In this document: positions 47,335 through 59,300 of the stretch, in pieces
Layout of the letters: each line of letters opens with the position of its first letter
Position numbering within the stretch: position 1 is the stretch's first letter
Source: Podarcis raffonei
Taxonomy: Eukaryota > Chordata > Lepidosauria > Squamata > Lacertidae
Direction: 5' to 3'
Assembly: GCF_027172205.1 (NCBI RefSeq)
Contig: NC_070604.1
Coordinates: forward strand, 100,399,851 to 100,463,850
Length of the DNA stretch: 64,000 bases
Position numbers and translations under genes: made by a program
The notes under the pieces: generated by a model
The model's input: only the letters and a program-made list of their open reading frames with translations
Database searches by the model: none
Told to the model about the DNA's origin: nothing

Positions 47335-50300
47335 TATTACTTACACCCTGCCCACCTGGCTGGGTTTCCCAACAGCTCCCAACAGAAAATTAAAAGCACA
47401 ATAACACGTCAAACACTAAAAACTTCCCTAAACAGGACTGCCTTCAGATGTCTTCTAAAAGTCAGATAGTTGTTTATTTCTTGACATCTGATGGGAGGGT
47501 GTTTCACAGGGTGGGCGCCACTACCAAGAAGGCCTCCTGCCTGGTTCTCTGTAACCTCAATTCTCACAGGAAGGGAACCGCCAGAAGGCCCTCACTGCTG
47601 GACCTCAGTGTCTGGGCTGAACGATGGGGGTGGAGACGCTGCTTCAGGTATACTGGGATGAGGCTTTTAGGGTTTTAAAGGTCAGCACCACATAGTGGAA
47701 CACATAGATTGCTACACTAAATCAGGCATGGCCAAACTTGGCCCTCCAGCTGTTTTGGGACTACAACTGCCATCATCCCTAGCTAACAGGACCAGTGGTC
47801 AGAGATGATGGGAACTGTAGTCCCAAAACAGCTGGAGGGCCAAGTTTTGCCATGCCTGCAATAAATAGTAACAACCTGGTGCCAAAGGCTCCTTATGCAT
47901 TTTGGAGTTCTGGGTTGTACATGGTATTCCTACATGCAAAAGGACTGCCTGATAACTTGATGTTTGGGAAGATCTGCATGTACTGTTTAGATGCGTGCAC
48001 AAAGCTGGCCTCAATATTAAAGTCAATGTGGAAGCTTTGGATCACAGCCTAAATGTGGAAATGTATACTCCTATGTGATTTGAATGGCACATGTTACCAC
48101 TTTTGCTGGATGTGCCCAACAATCCAAATAAAAAAGCAGTTAACCAAGGTTAAACCAGGCGTAATGGTGAACTCTGGCTTAATACAAGCCGGAATCATTG
48201 TGCTGAAACTGGCAAATGGCTTGGGGAGGGAGGAGCTCTCATTCCTCGCTAACTGTGGTTTATGAATCCTGAAAGATCGTCTGAAGAGGGCTGTTGTGTT
48301 GTGGAATGAAGTCAGGCGTCATTTTCGAATAACTTGGAGTAGTCAACCATGTAATCTGAAAAATAAGAATTATTCTTAAATATGACCTCTAAATATTGGC
48401 TTAAACCCAATAGCATTTCCTTATGACGACTTCTAACTGACTTCCTTTTGCTTGACACAAGTAACTGTTGCTATAAATGTGCTTATTAATGGTCTGGTAA
48501 ATTGTGATGATACTGCAAGTTTGTTTGCACTGCTTCTGCACAAATGCAGTTTTTACTACAAAATCTTCCCATCACCAGCTTTAAATTTAGTTAGAACATC
48601 TGGTCAGTGCAGATTAGAGGTGAATTTCCCCCTTGTTGTTTAGAATTATCGGCAGCTGCAGAGAGATTTTATGGAGGATGATCACGAGCGGCCAGTGTCG
48701 GTGACTGCTCTCTCTGTTCAGCTCTTCACTGTGCCTACTCTGGTGAGTAGTGGTTCCTTTTTTAAACTGATAGTTGGCACCCTTTGCCTTTTTTGCCTCC
48801 TTCTTTAATAGAATTATGAGCGATTGCAGAATGATTATGTGAAAGATGACCACGACAGAGAGTACTCAATTGCTGACCTTTCGGTACAGATATTCACAGT
48901 GCCTTCACTTGTAAGTACTTAAATGCTGACTGAAACTCTCTTTGCCCCAACTCCCACTCAGATCTAACATTAATAATTTGTTATTGTTTTATACACAGGT
49001 AATCAGTCTTGCATAGTTTCATGGATAAAATACAGATCTCTACCCACAAGGAGATTACAGTCCAAAATAGGAAATGGAGGAAAGAACAGAGGAGAGGGAA
49101 AAGATATTCCCTACTAGTACTTCTGTGATAGTATTAGATCACAAGACTCATTCATGTTAAATTAGTAACTAGAGTATAATAGTTTTATAGATGAATTCCT
49201 ATCCCCAGAGGATCTGTGCTTTAAGGAATGGGCAAGACATTAGGTTGGTGCTTTAGTATACTTTTAATTCATACAAATTTTATTCGGTTGAGAACTTCAG
49301 TGACAGGTATGGCTGCAACAGTTTCTCCTTTTAGTAATGTACCGAGCAATCAGAAATATTGACATAATGAATGAATATACATGAAACATGCTTGTGTTGG
49401 AGGCATTTGGCAATAATAGGGAATATGATCTGACACGCTTTGAGACACATGTTAATGTCCTTTTTATATTTCAACTCTGTATCTCAGTCCAGTGAGGAGG
49501 TGGAATTGAATGAGGCAAAATTAGTTGTGCAAAGATCTCTGTATACCTGTAGGGCTCCAGTGCTATGCTTTTGAAATTGGATTAGGGTTACAGTGCCATA
49601 GAAATAGCATAATTATGGGTGTAGCTATTTAAGGTGACTGCTTGAAAATTTCCAGTGAAGATTATAAAGTGCTGAACATAGTATGAAGAAAATGTACTCC
49701 TTTTAATGAGAAAAGTACCAAATTATTGCTGTTAACTGATTCAGATGTGTTAGACTGAATAAATATGGGTAATGTTTTGATGTAAGGTTAAAGTCAACAG
49801 TTTATTTTGGCTCAGTTACCGAAACATTTTTTTTCTCGGAAAAGATCCTTCGTACATCTTGGCTGAGATGTAAATAGATTGTTATATTGCCCAAATTGGG
49901 TACTTTTTTACAGATCTGATTAAAACCAAGTGATGAAAAGCAGTTTATAGAGATTTAGAACAAAAAAATCATGCCAATTAGTACTTTTATGACTCATGAG
50001 CGATAGACAAAGCCTTGTCAGTCATTAAAAGTACAATTCCTAGGTATAGACATGGAGTTGTAACTCTTTATTTTATCTTTCAAGGATGAGAGGATTCTTA
50101 GGTGATCTCCCACCTAGTAACTGGCTTTCCTGCCCAGACTGCTTTTGCTACAGAAATAGGACTACCATATATACAAATAAAAACCATACACCTGAGCATT
50201 CTTCGGTTAGTTGAGTCTCTTATCTCTGTCATTAGCAGACACGATTGAAACAAACCTTTAAATATCTATTTTGACATAGGCTCGAATGTTAATAATAGAG

Positions 50301-53300
50301 GAAAACCTCATGACTACTATCATCTCAACATTTATGGACCACTTAAGACATCGAGATATACAGGGCAGATTTCAGTTTGAACGGTACACTGCGCTACAGG
50401 CTTTCAAATTCAGGCGAGTCCAAAGCCTGATTCTGGATTTAAAGTGAGTGCTTTATACCTAATCAGACAAAAATATTTTTACATAGATAGCCCAAAATCA
50501 GATTGAAAACTTATTTCTGCTGTACTTCAGGTACGTGTTGATAAGCAAACCAGTTGAGTGGTCTGATGATCTGAGGCAAAAATTTCTAGATGGTTTTGAC
50601 GTCTTCTTGGAGTTGCTGAAGTGTATGCAGGTAGGTGATTTCTTCTTCTTAAGGTACTTATATTTATCTAGGAGTAACAAATGAGGTGGTATAGGTGACT
50701 CTTCATATTACTGTTAAAATATTGCTAAGCTTTGGAGATCTATTTTTTACAGTTGCCCCAATTTCAGTAGAGCTAAATATTTCTACAGTTCCCTCTGTAG
50801 GCAATCACTAGGCAAGATTTGCTGAGTCTCAGCACTGACCCTACCCTGTTGCTTTGATGCTTCTCTTCTAAATGATTTGGCTTTTTCCTATTTCTGAAGG
50901 GCATGGATCCAATAACCCGCCAAGTTGGGCAGCATATCGAAATGGAACCAGAGTGGGAAGCGGCATTCACGTTGCAGATGAAATTAACCCATGTCATCTC
51001 AATGATGCAGGACTGGTGTGCTTTAGATGTAAGTTGTATTTCCTTCAGATGTGTTCATATTAATCTGAATGAATAAAATAGCTACATTTTCTTAATGTTC
51101 TCATATATAAACAAACAACATGGTGTGCATCAGTGAAACCAAACTGCTTTAACCATTGGGATCTCCAACGTTGTGCACGTTTTTCAGGTAATCATTATTG
51201 GAATAAACTAGATTGTAGACTTCGTGTTGCAAAAGGAACTGAGGATTGGACTAGTACTTTATATCTTAAGGGGTAGAAGGAAGGGGGATATATATAAACA
51301 TGAGAAGAATTATCTGTTGCCATCTTGGTTTGAACCATTTTTTCCCATGTCCTTAATCTAAAAAGGAGGACTGATCATAACATGCCCATAATTTTGCAGC
51401 TTCTCCTGTGAATAAGAAATGATAAAATACTTTGAATCTAGTTGCCTTTCTCTTTGGTCAGGACTTCCCACGCTCCACCTGACAAGATGAGGGCATAGGT
51501 GGCAAATACCCATATCTTGCAGATAATTCCCCTTTTTGGGCTCAGAGCCCAACACTTCAAGGATAACATCAAAGCAAGCCAATTAGCTTATATCAAAGCA
51601 AGTGAAAATAAACATATATGATCTCATTGCTGCAACCACTACCAATTAATTGTGGGGTTATCTTGACTACCAAGATGGCGTCTGCAGAGCTTCTGGAACA
51701 GTTCACCTTTGGTTCAACACAATTACTTTTTTTTAAAGTGCACTGAGTATTGGTGTAAAGATGCATGCTAATGAAAGCTTTAATTTTAAGATCTATTTAG
51801 GACCTTTCTTTTCTCACTCTTTAGACTGAAGATTCTCTGAGTGGCTAATAATAGTTTAAATACTGAATAACTGAACTGTAACAACAGAAATAAACAGAGC
51901 AGCTGAAGTATCTCAGAACCAAGCCATACAATTTTCAAAGCATAAAAATTGAAATGGCCTGGGGGAATAAAAAAGAGAGCATTCCAAAGTTAGGTTACCA
52001 CAACAGAAAGGATTCTGTCTCGGGTTGCCACCTTCCTTAGCTCCTGTGGGTGGGGAACATGAAGAAGGGCTTCTGAGGAGGATCTTAATATAAATTGCCC
52101 TAGTCCAAAACCATTAAGGGTTTTAAATTGGTGGTATGGAAAGGAAAATTGATAAAATACAAGATTCCCTTCTGCAAGCAAAACGCCTCTTTCACATGTG
52201 GAAAGGCTTCTTTTAAACTTAGTGGAAGAGCATTTTATGCATGAAATGAACTGAAATACACAGATGATTTTCTGCTTGCACTGGTTTACACAATACCCCA
52301 TGTTTGAAATGTAGTTCCATAATCCCTTTGCTTACTATTACACAGCTCCAGATACCTTTTCATGTAACGTCTTCACAGAATTATTCTGAGTAAACTCATT
52401 CCACACATCATACTTTTTTGTATTCAACCAAATAAACTGGGGCTAGGTTTTATCTTGGTACATCCTTAACGTGTATATTTTAATAATAAATAATGCTGTA
52501 ACTTTATGTAGATGAGCCGTGCTTTCTTTGAATAGATTCAATCTTTTTTATAGGAGAAAGTGCTTATTGAAGCATATAAGAAAAGTTTGACCACATTGAT
52601 GCAATGCCACAGCGGTTTTACTGATGGAGAGCAACCGATTGACCTCAACATGTGTGGACACTCAGTTGAGACTATCAGATACTGTGTTTCTCAGGAAAAA
52701 GTTAGCATTCATCTCCCTGTTTCTCGTTTACTTGCAGGTAAGGACTACATATTTGGTTGGTTTTGTGCTGGATTGTTTTTAAAGCAGTTTATACAAGCTC
52801 ACTCAAAGATTAGATATTTTCCTAAACTTTTGTTTGTTTGCTGACTCCTGTCATCATGATTTCTCCATAGTCATATGAACTCTAGACCCCTGCTTTATTT
52901 ATTTTTTTATGTGCACTACAAGATTATGATATAAACCTGCAATCTGCATGAAACAACTTCATATTTGTGGATATTGCCAAACTCAACTATCACTAATATC
53001 TGCACAAGGTTACTTTTCATTTGGTGCATATTATCTTTGGAAATGAACCAGATCATGACAAATAAGTTAACTTGTATTATACCATTGGATTTCTTTGTTT
53101 GTTTGTTTCATTAATTAACAGGACTTGTATACTGCTCAACCATCAAAGCCTCTAACCAGTTTATATAAAATATAGATTAAAGATACTGATAAAACCAGAT
53201 GTTAGATATAAACTGACCTAAAAAATTCAATAATATAAATAAAGTATGACACACACATATACAGTTACATAGTAAAAGATGTCAAATTCTCAAATGTCAA

Positions 53301-56300
53301 AAGTTTTTAGCATAGGGTTGCCATTCATCCGGAATTTCCCAGACATAGCTGGAATACAGCAATTGGAAGCAGTGTCTGGGCGGAAATTGCTGGGAAATCC
53401 GGACATATGGCAACCCGTGTCGGAAGTCTAGATTTTGGCGAATTTTCTTAAAAATAGCTCAAAAACATCATTTTTGTCCAGATTTCCACTTTTTGAAATA
53501 TGGCAACTCTATTTTAGCAGGCAGCAAAAACAGAACAGTGAAGTTGCCTGCCCTGTATCAATGGGCAGGGGGCTCCAGAATGTAGGTTCTGCCACACTGA
53601 GATTGATTTCTTTCATGTGTGGAATAAGCATTTTATGACACATGTAAGAGGCTGTTAAGTTTATGACCCAACAGGCTCCATTGGTCTCCAAAGGTGGGCA
53701 ATCCAAATGGGCTCACTTACAATAGCCTGACAATGACAAGGGGTTATCCCTGCATTAAATATTATTATCTGAAGTATAGCACAAAGGCTTCCATTTGAGC
53801 AACAGTGCTTTCCCTCTCCCCCTTTTGGCTCTGTGGGGCTTGCAAGACCCTCCAGAACAACTTGTGGTAGGAAGAGGGTGGGGTGACCACTGCAGAGCGT
53901 GACTTTGAAGTCCTAGATATCAGAGTTAGAAACTGCATTTCCTAGTAAAGCTCTAGTTCTTTTCAGCTTTGCTTGACAACCTCAGTAGGTCCCAGAGTGG
54001 CAAAAATTGCAAAAAATATTCTTCCCTTTTTTTGTCTTTCGTCAATATAGGTTTGCATGTGCTTCTGAGCAAAAGTGAAGTGGCATACAAATTTCCAGAA
54101 CAGCTTCCAATGGTGAGTGATATTTAGATAAATATCTGAGGTTCAGATTTTAAAAATAAATAAAATTGCTTTGAGTACAAAAAAGAAGTGTTGCTGGTAA
54201 TGGTGAAGAAACGGAGCAGTGTTTGAGAAAAGTTGCTTTAGCTGTTGGTTAAATACTTACTTCCAGAACCACAACTGCCAGAATGCCTTTGGAGTAGCCT
54301 AGCATTCAGTGCACTGGTGGAGGGTTATATGGAGATCAGAATTGTTATTTGGGAGACTGGAGTGATCTACGGCAAACAGTAGGTAAGGCCTGGTGAAGCG
54401 AGATAGTGTTAAAGCATGTTTTGTTGCCTTAAGATCCCAAGGATACAGTGAATATATATATGAATAAACTGCGCCTCTGGAGCAGTTTATAGGGTGGTAT
54501 CAGCGAGTGATACCCTCCAGAGAGCTGGAGGGGATGACTATGACTGTGTTTGCACATAACACAAAACCAGGGGTAGTCAACATGGTTCCTTCCTGGTGTT
54601 GCTGAACTCCTCTTCCTGTCAACTCTCATCCTTGACCCATATTAGCTGTTGTTGATGGACGTTGTAGTCCAACAGCATGTGGAGGTCCACAGGTTTAGTG
54701 CTATATGTCTGAGCTGGTATAAGCTCAAGCTAGGCCTGTACTCTCATACTCCCGCTTCCATTTGGATGACTGGGAGGATAAATTCTGCAGTGTTCAGTTT
54801 CTTCTAAGCTCTGTTTGTGATTGTGTGTGACCCAGAGATTGCAGTTCGTAATAAAATTTTGAATTTGGCTTGTTGGGAAAATAATTTGTCACAATCTCTG
54901 GTTCATTTGAAATGACAAGCCATCCCTGCATTGCGGGGGCGGGGGGGGGGGGGGAGGTTGCACCAGATGAGCCTTCGGGTCCAACTCTTCAATTCTATGA
55001 TTCTAAGATTAGGGAGAAATGAAGCTAAATGGTGCAAATGGTGCCCTCCTGGCCACTTGTTTTGTACAAACTGGTTCAGAACACCTGCAGTTTTTTTCAA
55101 GAGGTAGAATGGGCTGTCTTTCTATTTATAAATATACTTCAGGGCCCTCACCAAACATGATGAATGTCTGAAGCTTTTTCTCTTGGGTTATGTTCACTTA
55201 ATGCAGAGTGAACTCAGTCCACCTATGCTAATAGAACATCCCCTGCGATGTCTCGTTCTGTGTGCTCAAGTACATGCTGGGATGTGGAGGCGGAATGGGT
55301 TCTCACTTGTTAACCAAGTAAGTATCGAACATTTATTTGCCCCTCTTTCTGTATATCTCTGAGAGTCACGGGGCAATTTGAGATACTATTGCATAAGGAG
55401 TTAATTGTCCTAGATCAGTAGCTCACAGCATAGAGATAAAGACATGGGGGGGGGACTGTGTGCTTCCATTTTTTTCCTGGGTCTTCAAATATTTCTGTCC
55501 TTGTTTGGTTGCTAAACATGTTTACCAAGAAGCAAGTCAATCTGAACTCGTGATTTCTTGTTCCACCCTGTATGTACAGTGAACAAGAAAGTTAAAGTTC
55601 TATGTTCCTGTAAACTGTCATGCAAGATCTGTTTATGTATATAAACATTGCAAATAGATATAATCATTTTTCATCCTAAGGGTGTTTTTTTTTAAAGTAG
55701 TAAAATACTAAATAAGCTGCAGGCAACTTATGCTAGACCCACAAGTTCCTGATCAGCAAGTTGGGAATGCAGCAAACATTGGCATGCCCAGACGTGATTT
55801 CTGGTATCTGTGCGTGCGCAGATGCGATTTCCGGCGCCGCTCAGCGAGTTGCCGCACTGCACCGGTTTAGCGCAGCACGCGGGGGACTTGCCAAGTGGGC
55901 GGCTCGGTTCAGGGGTGGCTTTTGGGCTGGTAAAACGGTCTTTGTGGGCCGCATCCAGCCCATGGGCCACACGTTGCCGACCCCTGCTTTAAACCATGGC
56001 TTGTATCTACAGTAATTACAAGATGAGATTTACGAAAATTTGAAGTAAACCCAGCAGAAGTTCTCCTCCCAGCTGTGTGGCAGAAGGAGAGGGGAGGTTA
56101 GGGTGAGCAGGAAAGGCTTTATTCAGGTTCATTCTGGTTATGCAAATCTCTTTCTGATCTGTATCTTGTATTTCATATGAATTACCTATTCTGTTATGAA
56201 AAACTTATCTTTGCTCCTCCACAGATATACTACTATCATAATGTGAAATGCAGAAGAGAGATGTTTGACAAAGATATAGTAATGCTTCAGGTAACATTAA

Positions 56301-59300
56301 TGTCATTTTGATGTATGTGTGCTCTTTCCTGTTGCCTGAATATAGTTGTTTAAAGGACCCTGAGACGTCACTACTCTGATTGCTTTCTTTAGAAAGGTGG
56401 TTTCTTAGGCTGCTTTCTCTTATTTTCATATTTGTTTTGAGATGTTTAAAAAATAATTTATTATTTAGGTTCTGTTTCGGTGGCTGCAGGATCCCCAGTA
56501 TCGTAGTGTTTTATGCCTAGATGCATATTTTGTTTCTCTACTTGGTTTCAAACTCAGTGTGTCCTGAACCTGAGGCTTGATGCTTCAGTAAAAATCCTCA
56601 CATACCTGTATGTAAGAGGTGTATGGTTTTCTGCGACTTCTCTTGCTTGCACCTACATCTAAAATCCATTTGCACACTTTGGAGAAGTCTCTCATTGTAT
56701 TTTCAGCTAAGGGAGCTGCCATGTTTGGGTTATGAACGTATTGTATATGAAAAAATTATAAACAGAACCAGTAATAAGCGAAACTACAAAATTTTGAAAA
56801 GGCATCTGTCAATGTTGCTACTTATTCTTAAAATGGACAAAAATAAAAAGGGCTGTTTTGTTAAATCCTGTGTTGCTTCCTAGGCAAAGTCTAATGAAGA
56901 TTTGCGTTCATAAATTAAGGAATATTTCCAGCATTGCATAGTTTGTCGCACTATAGTATCCATGTTTCCAAAACAAGCATGGAACGCTTATTTTTAAAAG
57001 GCAGAAACATTTCTTATTTTCACCTAGTCAGTGTAATAAATACATTTAAAATTTCATTAGACAGGTGCATCCATGATGGATCCAAATCACTTCCTGATGA
57101 TTATGCTGAGTCGCTTTGAACTTTATCAGATATTTAGTACTCCGGATTATGGCAAAAGATTCAGTTCTGAAAACTCCAATAAGGTAAGCTATGAGCTGTT
57201 GAAAGTTATGCATCATTTAAAAAAAAATGCTGCAAATGGATTACTGTACATTAGACTTATTTTATAATAAGAAATCTATAGCATATTTGTAAAAGTTTTC
57301 CTCATACAATGACTGCATTCACCCGTAATGCTATACTGTGGTTTGTTAAACAAACTGCAAGTTCTGCTATAGACAAGCAAACCAGCTGTGACTGGTTTCT
57401 CCAAAGCTTGGTTTGTTTTCCATCTCTTCTTGCCTCGTGCTTCTATAGCTTGACACACGTCTGGAGTGGTATAACCAAGTGAAGTTTGGTTAAGCAAGAC
57501 TGTTCCATTCAGACATAGAATCAAACCATGGTTCGTATGGTTTTGTGTCATGCTTACCAGAAAATGAACCATGGTTAGTCTGCTGGCCTGGGTTTGGATG
57601 TTCAGACGAACTATACTTTGCCTATACAGTCACGGCTGAACGTTCTGTGTAAACTAGGCCACTGAATATATTTTTCCTTTTCTTTCAGGATGTGGTTCAA
57701 CAAAATAATACACTTATTGAAGAAATGTTGTACCTAATTATAATTATTGTTGGTAAGTTTGTTGTCTATTTCAGTTTATGTGTTATGGATTGAATGGGTT
57801 TGGAAACCAGGAGTGTGCACTGACCACAAAATAATGGTTTGGATCCCAATTCAGCACTTCAGAAATCAGTTTGCCTTAACCTGAATCAATTTGTAGCTGG
57901 CCAGTTCAGCTAAGTTCCACCTGAGACCTGCTCCATTCCTCTGCTGTTCACTAGTGGGAAATGAAAAAATGCCTTTAACTTCTTTCTTTTTGACAGAACT
58001 AGGTGAAATTTACAGGCACCCTCCAGAGAATATGATACCCACTGTATTACAGAAAATAAGTTTAGGAGCTTTCATGTTGGGTACTATAAAAAAAAATATT
58101 TTGAAAATGTATTAACTGTTTTTGGGTGGAATTGAAAGAAATTTGTAGACACGTCACCCATTTAGAAGGCAAATATTATGCCAAACTTCAGAAGCTCAGC
58201 TGAAGGGGTAGCCATTACAGTTTTAGAGTATGCAAAAAACCCCACACCCCTAACTTAACCTTCCCTAGTGGTTTGTGGGCAATTGCTCTAAAAATTGGAG
58301 ACTCAGGGGAAGTGTCCTTTGGTAAGATGAATGTCAAATTGGAGACAACTAGGTCCAAGGACTTCTGTGCTAGGCATCTTTTTAAAAGTTGATTTGGCAA
58401 TTGGTGTTCTTCACCGCTCTGGTGTTTGCTCTCTCATCAGCCCACCCTGTCAGTATGGTAAGCTTAGATACATTGCTTTTAACTTCAGCAAGCCCTTGTC
58501 TGCAGCATTTTTCAATGTCTGGATCGCCATGGCATACCAGCCGTGCTTTCTTTTCTTCTGTGTATAATCTGCATAGTGGCTTAATGTGTCTTTATCTAGC
58601 CAGGCAGAAAACATAACATATGAATGGTTAATAACAGGAATTGATCCCTGTTTGCTGTAATTATGGATTTATTTTGCAGGAGAGAGATTTATCCCTGGTG
58701 TTGGACAAGTCACTGCTACAGATGAAATCAAGAGGGAGATCATCCATCAACTGAGCATCAGGCCCATGGCACACAGTGAATTAGTAAAAGCATTGCCTGA
58801 AGATGTGAGAATCACTAAAAATACATTCAATGCAGTGGGTGAAAGAACTTTTGGAATTGTGATTGGCTTCTGTGGAGACGGGAAGAGAGGTTCAGTTTTC
58901 ATGGCAGGCGTAGAGAAAATTGTTCCTATGGGACACAGTGTCTTTCTAGCCAATAGGCTTTTGTGTTCTTCTTTGACTCTTTCCTATAATTTAATGCTGC
59001 CTAGAAATCTGTCAATACCATATGTTAAACTTTCTTAGCAACTTGAAGTCATTTTGCTGCCGTTGGGAGTGAAGACGTGGTGAGAGAGCTTGCAGTACTG
59101 TGAGGGGAAAATGGATGTTTGGTGAGGGGTGTGTGCAGAAGCATGGCTAGAGCTAGTCGTCAAATTGTTTTGTATCTGCATTGCTGCATCCTAACGGGGT
59201 AATATATATAGCGGTGAGCTATGGCCGCTGTGGAAGGTCAAACAACAGGAAAGTGGCCAACCGCTTTCTGCCAAGAGCAGAAATTGTGGTATCCCACCAC

